This document shows, piece after piece, positions 47,123-55,420 of a stretch of DNA of 55,505 nt; the stretch's first letter is position 1, and the number at the start of each line of letters is the position of its first letter. The notes below the pieces were generated by a model. That model was not told the origin of the DNA. It saw only the letters and a program-made list of their open reading frames with translations, and did not search any database. Origin of the DNA: SLQH01 sp964612995 (GTDB taxonomy: Bacteria; Planctomycetota; UBA11346); assembly GCA_964612995.1 (NCBI GenBank), contig CAZTGE010000007.1, positions 1 through 55,505 on the forward strand. The letters run 5' to 3'. Both the position numbers and the translations under genes were made by a program.

Positions 47123-49132
47123 TCAGCTCATGCCCAACTTGCGGCGGATGTACTTGATCTCCAATGTGCCGATGATCGCCGAGCAGGTGAAGTAGAGCAC
47201 CAGACCCGCGGGCATGTGGTAGAAGATGAAACCGAAGAGCACCGGCAGCCAACGCATGACCTTGGCCATCTGCTGCTGCTGATCGCTGGCGTTGGCCGGC
47301 GGCTTGTGCGAGAAGCTCATCCATAGCGAGACCGCGATGTAGATGATCGGCAGCGGATTGATCGTCGCCATGCCGAAGAGCGGGATCGAGAAACCGAGAT
47401 AGAACGGCTGGTCGGGCAGGGTCAGGTCGTTGATCCAGAGGAAACCGGTGCCACGCAGGTCGGCGGCATGGCTGAAGGTCTGGTAGAGCGCGATGAAGAT
47501 CGGCAACTGGATGAACATCGGCAGGCAGCCGGCCATCGGGTTGACCTTGTGCTTCTTGAACAGCTCCATCTGCTTGACCGCCAACTGCTGACGATCGCCC
47601 TTGTAGCGCTCCTGGATCCGCTTGAGCTCCGGCTGGAGCTTCTGCATCTTGAGCATGCTCTCCTGCTGCTTGTAGTTGGTGCGATGCAGCAGTGCCTTGA
47701 CCAGGATCGTCAGCAGGATCACGGCCACGCCGTAATGGCGCACCACCTGATAGAACATGTCGAGGAAGAACTGCAGGATCTGGGCCAGGATGCGGAAGAA
47801 GCGATAGAAGCCGGAGGTGTATTCGATCTTCTGCTCGATCGACGAGAGCCGCTCGAGCGCGCTGGACTTGAGGCTGGTGCAGGTGATGCGGTAGCTCAGC
47901 GCGAGGGTGTCGCCCGGCGCGAGCTCGAAGGGGCGCCCATCGGCATCGAAGTACTGCAGGGCGATGAAGGCCTGCTGCGCCTCCTCCAACGGCAGATGCT
48001 GCAGGAAACCGCGCAGCTGGATCTTGAGCTGGTACCCGCCGGCGCTCTCGTCGACCGGGGTCACCGCCGGCTGATCGCCGAACACCGTGTCGCGCCGGGC
48101 GGTCGGCGGCTCGTCGCTCTCGCCGGGCTCGCCCGCGGGCTGCCCGCTGATGACCTGGCACTGCCCTGGCTCGTACCACGCGGCGAAGAAGCGGCTGCGC
48201 AGACCGACATAGTCGAGGCGCTCGGCCGGAACCGGCTGCCCTTCCAGATCCGGATGTGCGATCAGCTTGCGCGATCCCGGCTCGCTCGCGTCGGGGAAGC
48301 TCCAACTATCGAACTCGCCCGACTCGGCCTGGGTGTAGGCGCTGTCGAAATGCGCCACCGCGGCGTTGTAGCGCGGCTCGTTGCGCGCGTCGTCCTGATG
48401 GATGCCGTTGATCGGGATCAGCTGCGGTTGGAAGCTGAAGGTGGCCTCGCCGGTATTCGCGACGGTGAACTCGCAATGTGCGGTGGTCTCGTCGGGCAAC
48501 ATGGTCCAGGTCACGCGATAGACCAGCCCCTTGGCCGCATCCTCGCTGCCCAGGGTGACCGAACGCAAGGGCGCACCCGGTGCCAGCTCGCCGTCAAGGC
48601 GCGCGAGCACGGTGGCCGGATCGACCGCCGCGCCCTCAGCGTCCTCGGCTGCGACCAGCCGCCAGACGCCCTCACTCGGGCCCGACTCGGTGCTCATGAA
48701 TTCGCCACCGAGCAGGAAGCCATGCAGGTCGGTCACCGTCCCCCGGGCCAGCCCGCCCTCCGGACCGACGCTGAACAGATCGAGCACCGCCAAAGGCGCA
48801 TCGGTGTCGACCCTGCGCTCGCCCTGGCGCCAGTCCGGCAGATCGATCGGATGGATGCCCTTGAGGCTGAACGCACCCAGCGCCGCGCGCCAGTTGGAGA
48901 TCTCCACGATCGCGAGCTCGTTCTCGATCTCGAAACGGCGGAACGTGAGCGCAGGCGCTGCCGCGGGGACCTCCCCGGCGTCAGACGCCTCCACGTCCGC
49001 CGCGGCCGGCGGCGTCGCAACCGGCGGCGCATCGCCAACGGGCGGTGGGGCGTCGACGCCCGGCGTCTCGGCCGCGCCGAGCGCTCCGCCGAGCATCAGA
49101 CCGAGCAACACATGCAGAAAACGCGAACCCAT
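47123..49132 (-). CDS. yidC: Membrane protein insertase YidC
   Basis: A 669-residue inner-membrane insertase from ATG 49132, which follows CGGAGGAGGGTGC. Signal/first span MGSRFLHVLLGLMLGGALGA, then a Pro/Ala-rich linker and a large beta-sandwich periplasmic domain (about 65-410), the form found in diderm bacteria. The core has YTSGFYRFFRILAQILQFFL, YGVAVILLTILVKALLHRTN with the hydrophilic-groove Arg region, PMAGCLPMFIQLPIFIALYQ and a last span near LVLYFTCSAIIGTLEIKYI. It is longer than E. coli YidC (548) owing to the linker and sandwich. rpmH and rnpA, usual neighbours, are not upstream; instead a MITE and a divergent DUF1844 gene are. Confidence 0.96.
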   Translation of the reverse strand: MGSRFLHVLLGLMLGGALGAAETPGVDAPPPVGDAPPVATPPAAADVEASDAGEVPAAAPALTFRRFEIENELAIVEISNWRAALGAFSLKGIHPIDLPDWRQGERRVDTDAPLAVLDLFSVGPEGGLARGTVTDLHGFLLGGEFMSTESGPSEGVWRLVAAEDAEGAAVDPATVLARLDGELAPGAPLRSVTLGSEDAAKGLVYRVTWTMLPDETTAHCEFTVANTGEATFSFQPQLIPINGIHQDDARNEPRYNAAVAHFDSAYTQAESGEFDSWSFPDASEPGSRKLIAHPDLEGQPVPAERLDYVGLRSRFFAAWYEPGQCQVISGQPAGEPGESDEPPTARRDTVFGDQPAVTPVDESAGGYQLKIQLRGFLQHLPLEEAQQAFIALQYFDADGRPFELAPGDTLALSYRITCTSLKSSALERLSSIEQKIEYTSGFYRFFRILAQILQFFLDMFYQVVRHYGVAVILLTILVKALLHRTNYKQQESMLKMQKLQPELKRIQERYKGDRQQLAVKQMELFKKHKVNPMAGCLPMFIQLPIFIALYQTFSHAADLRGTGFLWINDLTLPDQPFYLGFSIPLFGMATINPLPIIYIAVSLWMSFSHKPPANASDQQQQMAKVMRWLPVLFGFIFYHMPAGLVLYFTCSAIIGTLEIKYIRRKLGMS

Positions 49133-49204
49133 GCACCCTCCTCCGGACCGAGCGGCGCATCTTGGGGCTCGATCCCCCAGCGCAAGCAACGACGGTCCGA
49201 ACCC

Positions 49205-49366
49205 CAGGGCGACTCAAAGCTCGCCCCGGGAGCACCGATCACCAGATCGGCATGCCTTGCGTCGCCTCCACCTGCGTCCAACCGCCCGACTCTCTTTGGT
49301 GCTTGGGCCATGGTGACGCAGGTGGAGACAAGGCGTGGCCCTCATTGCGAGCTTCGAGTCGCCCTG
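49205..49366 (+). mobile_element. MITE-like palindromic element, copy D
   Basis: A 162-bp element with ends CAGGGCGACTCAAAGCTCG and its complement (one mismatch). It is flanked on both sides by the identical 10-bp repeat GTCCGAACCC (49195-49204 and 49367-49376). The central CCGCCCGACTCTCTTTGG is conserved except for one base. It occupies more than half of the 287-base divergent region between yidC and the DUF1844 gene, so it must lie within or next to their promoters. Confidence 0.92.
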
Positions 49367-49419
49367 GTCCGAACCCGTGCTCGCGATCCATCGTTCCATC
49401 GCCGGGGAGCGCCGATCCA

Positions 49420-49698
49420 ATGGGCCACATGACCAGCATCGATCCCGACCGCGTACCCGAAGCCACCTTCACCAATTTCCTCGACGGCCTGCGGGTCCAG
49501 ACCCTGGTCCAGCTCGGCGAGATCCCCGATCCGTCCACCGGCGTACGCCACGCCCGAGCACCCCTCGCCCGCTACAGCGTGCAGCTGCTCCACGTACTCC
49601 AGACCAAGACCGAGGGCCAACGCGAGCCAGACGAGGACCGGCTGCTCCAGGCGATGATCGATGAACTCGAGGCCCTGCTGGCCAGACACCAGCGCTAG
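49420..49698 (+). CDS. DUF1844 domain protein
   Basis: A 92-residue protein from ATG 49420, with GGGGAG about 9 bases before it. PEATFTNFLDGLRVQTLVQL, then LGEIPDPSTG, RYSVQLLHVLQTKTEGQREP and a final D-E-LEALLARHQ match the DUF1844 pattern (F...L..qa...LG..p.P..........Id.L..L..KT.GN...E). Function of the family is unknown; it is common in planctomycetes and delta-proteobacteria. It is followed after 9 bases by the secreted paralogue pair, probably one operon. Confidence 0.82.
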   Translation: MGHMTSIDPDRVPEATFTNFLDGLRVQTLVQLGEIPDPSTGVRHARAPLARYSVQLLHVLQTKTEGQREPDEDRLLQAMIDELEALLARHQR

Positions 49699-49707
49699 GA
49701 TCGCCAG

Positions 49708-50907
49708 GTGATCCGCACCGCTGTCTGCCTCTGTCTCCTGCTCGGTCTCGCGGCCGCGGACGCGGACCCGCCTGCGGACCCGCCTGCGGACCCGCCTGTG
49801 GACCCGGCGGTGGTCGCGGCGGTGACCGCGCCGCTCACGCTCGACTGGCCAGCGGGCACCTACCGGCTCAGCGACATGCTCGACCGGCTGCAGGCGACCA
49901 GCGGCCACAGCCTCGCGCGGCTGGGGCTCGATGACACCGCGCGGCGCGAGCTGCCGGCCTTCTCCGGCGCGTACTGGGCCGCCGTCCTGCTGGTCGCCCA
50001 GACCTGGGATCTGACCGTGGTCACCGGCGGGCGCTTGCCGAGCACTGCGGATCCGGACGCCAACGACCTGCGCGGAGCCCGGATCTTCGTCGGCGAACGG
50101 CCTCGCCAGTCGCTGGACCTGCCCCCGATCGCGTTCGGCGAGCCGCATCTGAGCGAGACCCGCAATCCCAACGCTCCCCGCCTGCATCCCGCCGGTCCGA
50201 TCCTGCTGCGTCTGAGCGACCTCAATGTGATCCACGGACGCACGCTCGCCGGCTCCCGGCGCTGGTTCCGCTTCGACCTCACCGCCGTGTTCCAACCCGG
50301 CACCCCCGATGCCGCGATCCGGCAGGCCTCCATCAACTGGCAATCCGGCTCCGGCGCGGTGCCGGTCGACCCCCAGGGCGCCGCCCCCCTGTTCCAGCAC
50401 CTCGTCTCCGCCGGCGGTCCCACCCCCGCGAACGCAACCCGCTGCCATTTCCGCGTCACCGGCGATGGGGGGGTGGTCCTGCGCGGCCAACTCGACCTTA
50501 TCTGCGCACGACCGCTCGAGATCGCCGCCACCCTCGCGCCCGACACCCTGCTCACCCGTCGCCTCGGCGGGCGCCGCTACCGGTTCTTCTGGCGCACCGA
50601 TCAGGCTGAGGACGGCGCGGAGCACGAGCCACCGTTCTGGGTCCCGCACAACGCGGTGGCGGTGGCGATCGATCCCCATCCGCCCGCCGGCGATCGCGAC
50701 CGGCCCCAGATGGAACTGCTCATGGCCGACCGTAGCCAGGACCTGCCCCTGACCCGCCTGCAGTCCCAGACCGCGCCCGAGGAACTACGCTGCACCTTCC
50801 GCATCCACCTGCCACTGGGAGTGCCGCATCTGCGCATTCGCCTGACCGATTTCGGCCCCGAGGTGAACACCGCCATCCCCTTCGCCCTGGAGCTCGACGG
50901 ACCGTGA
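49708..50907 (+). CDS. Secreted protein of unknown family, paralogue A
   Basis: A 399-residue protein with GTG start. Signal peptide MIRTAVCLCLLLGLAAADAD is followed by a D-P-P-A repeat encoded by three tandem 12-bp units (49762-49797). A domain LSDMLDRLQATSGHSLARLG with an A-Y-W-A-A-V-L-L-V-A-Q-T-W-D-L pattern matches the next gene's LAAAIDRLDATGNPTHLQPG and Y-W-S-A-V-V-A-V-A-Q-A-F-D-L. This resembles the helical STN-like or secretin-associated modules of secreted planctomycete proteins, but I cannot name it. The rest is beta-rich. It overlaps the next gene by 4 bases (GTGA at 50904). Confidence 0.8.
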   Translation: MIRTAVCLCLLLGLAAADADPPADPPADPPVDPAVVAAVTAPLTLDWPAGTYRLSDMLDRLQATSGHSLARLGLDDTARRELPAFSGAYWAAVLLVAQTWDLTVVTGGRLPSTADPDANDLRGARIFVGERPRQSLDLPPIAFGEPHLSETRNPNAPRLHPAGPILLRLSDLNVIHGRTLAGSRRWFRFDLTAVFQPGTPDAAIRQASINWQSGSGAVPVDPQGAAPLFQHLVSAGGPTPANATRCHFRVTGDGGVVLRGQLDLICARPLEIAATLAPDTLLTRRLGGRRYRFFWRTDQAEDGAEHEPPFWVPHNAVAVAIDPHPPAGDRDRPQMELLMADRSQDLPLTRLQSQTAPEELRCTFRIHLPLGVPHLRIRLTDFGPEVNTAIPFALELDGP

Positions 50908-52043
50908 CCCGCGGCACACTGACCCTGTTGATCGTGCTCGCGCTGGCCCCGCCGCTGCGCGCAGCGGATTCCGACTTCCGCTGGCCTGGCGGCGAACTCA
51001 CCCTCGCCGCCGCGATCGACCGCCTCGACGCCACCGGCAACCCCACCCACCTCCAGCCCGGCGCCAACGCATCGCGCCACGCGCAGTTGCCGTTCCTCGA
51101 ACTCGACTACTGGTCGGCGGTAGTCGCCGTCGCCCAGGCCTTCGACCTGGCGGTACTGCCGGCGGCCACCCATGTCTCGGCCCGGCGCACCGGGGAGCTG
51201 AACAGCGATAACAGCCCGCTGATGCTCAGCGGTGGCCCGGTGGTGCTCGCCCCCGAGCGTGCGGATACCCCGGCCCCCCTGCTGCTGCCGCAAGGCCCGC
51301 TGCTGCTCTCCGTCCACGACGCCGGCGCCTTCACCATCCACGACGGCAGCCACGCGCACACCGTGGCCAGCACCGCCTACCGGGCCCGGCTGCGGCCCGG
51401 TCTCGCGATCGACGAGGTGGTACGCGCGCATGTCCTCTGGAATCTGGCCCGCGATGCCGGCAGCAACGTGCTCACCGGCAACCCGCGCACGGCCACGATG
51501 CCATGGATCCGCCCCGGCGACGCCGGCAGCCTCCCCGACGGGCGTCCGGTCGGGATCATCGATCTGGTCGGCGTCGATGCCGCCATCCGTGGCTGGCGCC
51601 TCGAGGGTTCCGCCAGGATCCTGTTCGCGCACAATCTGACCAAGATCCTCAAACTCCGGCCCGCCCAGCACAAACAGGTCCAGATCGCCGGGCTGCCGGT
51701 CTCCTTCGCCATCGACGCCGCCAGCACCGATGCCGCCGGGCCCGACGCTGAACGTGCCGGTGGCACGCTGAGCCTGGACTTCCCGCCCGGCAGCCTGCTG
51801 ACCGACGAACTCGGGATCATCATGATGAGCACCGACGGCGCTACGATCGAGACCGGACCGCCAGCGATCACCCATACCGACGCAGCGACCCAGGTGCAGG
51901 TCGCAGTGCCGAGCTACGACCCGGAGGCCAACGTCCGCTACCGCATCGGGCTCAATGTGCAGCTGGTCGCAGCCGACATGCGCCTCCCGCTGCAGATGAC
52001 CGTCGTCATACCCCGCTCGGCGACACAGAGCACTGGACGCTGA
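50904..52043 (+). CDS. Secreted protein of unknown family, paralogue B
   Basis: A 379-residue protein with GTG start in the 4-base overlap with paralogue A, so translation is coupled. Signal peptide MTRGTLTLLIVLALAPPLRA precedes ADSDFRWPGG. It shares with paralogue A the helical N-terminal module, a central G-P-(I/L)-L-L-(R/S) strand, and a late beta-rich region (LNVQLVAADMRLPLQMTVVI here, FRIHLPLGVPHLRIRLTDFG there). It lacks the D-P-P-A repeat. Probably the two form a heteromeric periplasmic complex (inference). cysS follows 51 bases later. Confidence 0.8.
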   Translation: MTRGTLTLLIVLALAPPLRAADSDFRWPGGELTLAAAIDRLDATGNPTHLQPGANASRHAQLPFLELDYWSAVVAVAQAFDLAVLPAATHVSARRTGELNSDNSPLMLSGGPVVLAPERADTPAPLLLPQGPLLLSVHDAGAFTIHDGSHAHTVASTAYRARLRPGLAIDEVVRAHVLWNLARDAGSNVLTGNPRTATMPWIRPGDAGSLPDGRPVGIIDLVGVDAAIRGWRLEGSARILFAHNLTKILKLRPAQHKQVQIAGLPVSFAIDAASTDAAGPDAERAGGTLSLDFPPGSLLTDELGIIMMSTDGATIETGPPAITHTDAATQVQVAVPSYDPEANVRYRIGLNVQLVAADMRLPLQMTVVIPRSATQSTGR

Positions 52044-52094
52044 CCGGCTCGCCCCGAGAATCGCGCGCCCACCGCCGGAACCGCGGGAGCGTCC

Positions 52095-53609
52095 ATGCCC
52101 ATCTCCGTCTACAACAGCCTCACCCGTCAGGTCGAAGACCTCGTCCCGGTCATCGACGGAACCGTCTCCATCTACGTCTGCGGCCCCACCGTCTACTCCG
52201 ACGCCCACATCGGCCACACCATGGGCCCGGTGGTGTTCGACGCCGTCGCCCGCTGGCTCCGCTGCCGCGGCTACCGCACCCAGTTGGTCAACAACATCAC
52301 CGACATCGACGACAAGATCATCGCTCGCAGCCGCGAGACACACGAAGACTGGCGCGCGCTGACCGAGCGTTACACCGAGCAGTATCTGGACCTGCTCGCG
52401 GCGCTCGGCGTGGAGACGATCGACAGCCATCCCCGCTGCAGCGATCACGTCGAACACATGGTCGCCTTCGTCCAGGAGCTGGTCGATCGCAACGTGGCCT
52501 ATCCGGCCGAGGACGGGGTCTACTTCGATGTCGCCGCCTATGCCGACTACGGCAAGCTCACCGGCCGCGAACGCGAGTCGAGCCAGTCCGGCGGACGCGT
52601 GTCCAAGACCACCGGCGACCTGCGCAATCCGGAAGACTTCTGCCTGTGGAAGTTCGCCAAGCCCGATGAGCCCAAATGGCCCTCGCCCTGGGGCGAAGGT
52701 CGGCCCGGCTGGCACATCGAATGCAGCGTGATGAGCGAACAGCTACTCGGCCCCGAGTTCGACATCCACGGCGGCGGCGACGACCTCAAGTTCCCCCATC
52801 ACGAGAACGAGGTCGCCCAGTCGCGCGCCGCCGGCCGCCCCTTCGCGCGCGTATGGATGCACAACGGCCTGATCCAGTTCCAGGGCGCCAAGGTGGCCAA
52901 GTCCGATCCGCGCATGCGCGACCGCGACTTCGCCGCCCAGTTCCGGGCCAAGCACGCCGTCGAGATCTACGGCGGGCCCACGGTGCGCTTCCTGTTCCTG
53001 CAGGGCCACTACCGCAAGCCGGTCGAATTCTCACCGCGCAGCCTCGACGCCGCGCGCACCTCGCTGCAGCGACTGCACGACCTGCTCGGCGACCTGCTCG
53101 ACGAGCCGAAAGCGCTCACCGCGCAACAGCGCGTCACGCTGTTCAGCGCCGAGCGGCCCGAGACCGACCCCCAGCTCGCTCCCCTGTTCGCCCCCTGGCC
53201 ACAGGCCAGCGCCCATATAGACACCTTCCGCCAGGCGATGGACCAGGACTTCAACACCGGCCGCGCCATCGCCGAACTCTTCACCATCGCCCGTCACGCC
53301 CGTCGCGAAACCGACCCCGCGATCAGGCGCGCCATGCTCCTCTGGCTGCGCGAACTCGGCCGCTGCATCGGCATGTTCCGCCCGGAAGACGCCGTGGCCA
53401 TGCGCCAGCTCCGCCCTGCCGCCACCCAGAGCGACGCGGCTGACGCGACCCTGGCCGACGGGCTCATGCAACTGATCCTCGAACTGCGCGCAGAAGCACG
53501 CGCCAACAAGGACTTCGCCACCGCCGACCGCATCCGCGACGGCCTCGCCGAGCACGGCATCACCGTCACCGACGCCCCCGACGGCGCAACCTGGACCCGC
53601 AAGCACTAG
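52095..53609 (+). CDS. cysS: Cysteinyl-tRNA synthetase
   Basis: A 504-residue class I synthetase that charges tRNA-Cys. YVCGPTVYSDAHIGHTMGP carries the first zinc Cys and the HIGH motif. NNITDIDDKIIARSRE, then WGEGRPGWHIECSVMSEQLL (second Cys) and HGGGDDLKFPHHENEVAQSR follow. The KMSKS loop appears as KVAKS followed by DPRMRDRDF instead of the usual K-M-S-K-S-L-G-N. The anticodon-binding C-terminus is present (ARANKDFATADRIRDGLAEH). Complete gene, with a dispersed hairpin repeat after its stop. Confidence 0.96.
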   Translation: MPISVYNSLTRQVEDLVPVIDGTVSIYVCGPTVYSDAHIGHTMGPVVFDAVARWLRCRGYRTQLVNNITDIDDKIIARSRETHEDWRALTERYTEQYLDLLAALGVETIDSHPRCSDHVEHMVAFVQELVDRNVAYPAEDGVYFDVAAYADYGKLTGRERESSQSGGRVSKTTGDLRNPEDFCLWKFAKPDEPKWPSPWGEGRPGWHIECSVMSEQLLGPEFDIHGGGDDLKFPHHENEVAQSRAAGRPFARVWMHNGLIQFQGAKVAKSDPRMRDRDFAAQFRAKHAVEIYGGPTVRFLFLQGHYRKPVEFSPRSLDAARTSLQRLHDLLGDLLDEPKALTAQQRVTLFSAERPETDPQLAPLFAPWPQASAHIDTFRQAMDQDFNTGRAIAELFTIARHARRETDPAIRRAMLLWLRELGRCIGMFRPEDAVAMRQLRPAATQSDAADATLADGLMQLILELRAEARANKDFATADRIRDGLAEHGITVTDAPDGATWTRKH

Positions 53610-53661
53610 CCCGGATCACTCATGAGCAACGTCGCGAAGAGTCGTAGCGTGCTGTCAATCT

Positions 53662-53740
53662 TCAGAGGGGGCGCTGCCCCCTCGCGCCTCTGTCTTCGCG
53701 GGGGCTCTTCTCCCTGCTACGCAGGGGCGCGCTGCCGCCT
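53662..53740 (+). repeat. Dispersed GC-hairpin repeat, short copy
   Basis: CAGAGGGGGCGCTGCCCCCT about 50 bases after the cysS stop, followed by CGCGCCTCTGTCTTCGCG and a second hairpin. Same orientation as cysS and lying between it and the converging GDSL gene. Confidence 0.7.
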
Positions 53741-53791
53741 GAAACCGCGGCCTACGTGGACCGGACGATCTCTGAGCGGCCTACGAGTCGC

Positions 53792-54442
53792 TCAGGTGAA
53801 CAGGCCAATGGTGTGCGCAAGCCAGGTGCGGGCCATCAGCTCATGGCCCGCGGGCGTGGGGTGGACGCCATCGTCGGCCCAGAACGCAGCCGGTGCGCGC
53901 TCGAGCGCCTGCGCGAACATGGTGCCGAAAGGCACCAGCGTGGCATCAAATTCGGTCGCGAGTTCACGGACGATCGCCTGTCGCTGCTCGACCAGCGGCA
54001 GCCACCGCTCATCGACATTCCCGGTGAGCAGGGCGAACGGCTCGCACAACACGAACTGCACCGTCGGCAAGCACTCGCGGGTGTAGGTGAGCAACAACCG
54101 GTAGATGGTCGCAAAACGCTCCGGCTCCACGCCGTCGTCTCGCCCCAGGCCGTGCCCGACGTCATTGATACCGACCAGGATCGACACCAGCGCCGGGCAC
54201 AGATGAATGCAGTCCTTGCGCCAGCGGGCGTAGAGGTCGGTCACCCGATGGCCCGAGATGCCGCGGTTGTGAAACTGCCACCCGGCGGCCGGGTGGTCGC
54301 AGAGCAGATACCCGGCGATCGTGCCGGCATATCCCCGGCCGAGGGCGTGGACGTGGTTGGCCCGCTCGTTATCTCGGGCGCGACCGCAATCGGTGATCGA
54401 ATCGCCCTGGAACAGGATCACGGCATTCTCGGCCAGCGGCAT
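53792..54442 (-). CDS. SGNH/GDSL-family hydrolase
   Basis: A 216-residue esterase-like protein from ATG 54442, which follows CCAGGAGGCGCCC. Block I VILFQGDSITDCG holds the nucleophile Ser15; block II is HNRGISGHRVTDL (Gly); block III SILVGINDVGHG (Asn); block V FWADDGVHPTPAGHELMA (Asp and His). All four catalytic blocks are present, so it should be active. No signal peptide. Relatives act as lysophospholipases or carbohydrate esterases; the substrate is not predictable. It lies 42 bases after a small hypothetical gene on the same strand. Confidence 0.92.
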   Translation of the reverse strand: MPLAENAVILFQGDSITDCGRARDNERANHVHALGRGYAGTIAGYLLCDHPAAGWQFHNRGISGHRVTDLYARWRKDCIHLCPALVSILVGINDVGHGLGRDDGVEPERFATIYRLLLTYTRECLPTVQFVLCEPFALLTGNVDERWLPLVEQRQAIVRELATEFDATLVPFGTMFAQALERAPAAFWADDGVHPTPAGHELMARTWLAHTIGLFT

Positions 54443-54484
54443 GGGCGCCTCCTGGGCAGACAGCCTGGCCACGGCCGGCGCCGG

Positions 54485-54772
54485 TCAAGCCAGGCCGGGA
54501 TCCGCGCGCTCGAGCAGCCCGCGATGGTAGCTGACCACCGCCTGGACCAGCTCGCCGAGCGTATCCGCGTCGAGTCGCTGCGAGAGATCCTCGGCGAACA
54601 CCAGACACAGACGACCCTGCGTAAGCGTGAGCAGGAAGGGCACCTCGCGGCCGTCGACGGTGGTCGCGGCAACCAGCAGGCAGTCGCAATGCGTGGCCTC
54701 GGCGTCGCTGACCAGCGCATCGAAGGCGGCGCGGTCGGGCGCGTAGTAGACATCGGTCGGGGTCGTGGCCAT
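54485..54772 (-). CDS. Small protein of unknown function
   Basis: A 95-residue protein from ATG 54772, with TGGGAGACCGCC just upstream. It starts MATTPTDVYYAPDRAAFDAL, with CDCLLVAATTVDGREVPFLL, then a strand-rich TLTQGRLCLVFAEDLSQRL and a helical end. No signal peptide or known domain. The ribosome binding site, compact size and spacing to the GDSL gene support a real gene, perhaps in an operon with it. The frame stays open far upstream, but that part overlaps the GNAT gene in another phase. Confidence 0.7.
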   Translation of the reverse strand: MATTPTDVYYAPDRAAFDALVSDAEATHCDCLLVAATTVDGREVPFLLTLTQGRLCLVFAEDLSQRLDADTLGELVQAVVSYHRGLLERADPGLA

Positions 54773-54954
54773 GGCGGTCTCCCACGACCAGCTTAGCGCT
54801 GCGCCGCCGCCGCGGGCTCGCAACAGACGCTCGACGATGCAACACGCCTCGGTCAGACGTCTTGCGCCACGTCTCAGCCCTGCCGGGCATCGGCCCGGCG
54901 CGCACAAATCGCGCGCCGCAGGCCGGTGGCTGACGTTTTCGTGCGCCGCGACGC

Positions 54955-55407
54955 TCAGCCGATCGCGGCCTTGCGCTGAGCCACGGTCTCGCGGCCCATG
55001 ACCCAGAACTCGACGTTGTCCACACCGTGGAAACCGGCGGCGTGCCAGAAGCGCTTGCCGGACTCGTTGTCGCCGTAAATGAGGAAATACAGGTGTTCGG
55101 CGCCGGCTGCGAACAGTGCACGCGCGCAGCGATCGAACATGCTCTGCGCGATGCCGCGACCGCGCCAGGCGGGATCGACCGCCAGACGGGAGAAGGCGCC
55201 GCGCACCCCGTCGAACGAGGCCAGCAGGCTGCCTATCGGCTGATCGCCATCGAGCGCGATGGTGCTGTAGCCGCCGGAGACGGCGACGAAGGATGCGAAA
55301 CCAGCTTCGGACAAGGTGCCGCCCAGGCCAGCGCAACTGGCCCACAAGCGGCACAGGCCGGGATGATCGTCTGCCACCGGCGAACGGTACTCTGGTGCCT
55401 GTAACAT
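54955..55407 (-). CDS. GNAT-family N-acetyltransferase
   Basis: A 150-residue protein from ATG 55407, with GAAGGAGAGCTCAG upstream. The acetyl-CoA-binding motif A is FSRLAVDPAWRGRGIAQSMF (the V...RGRGI pattern), followed by the motif B-like AGAEHLYFLIYGDNESGKRF and WHAAGFHGV. The preceding strands IALDGDQPIGSLLASFDG complete the GNAT core. The acceptor is unknown. It stands alone with a dispersed repeat on its 5' side. Confidence 0.9.
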   Translation of the reverse strand: MLQAPEYRSPVADDHPGLCRLWASCAGLGGTLSEAGFASFVAVSGGYSTIALDGDQPIGSLLASFDGVRGAFSRLAVDPAWRGRGIAQSMFDRCARALFAAGAEHLYFLIYGDNESGKRFWHAAGFHGVDNVEFWVMGRETVAQRKAAIG

Positions 55408-55420
55408 CTGAGCTCTCCTT

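Noticed and set aside
50601..52715. A 704-codon minus-strand frame
   Set aside because: Antisense to the two secreted paralogues and cysS. It is rich in Gly/Val/Asp with no domain; the sense genes have signal peptides, overlaps and motifs.
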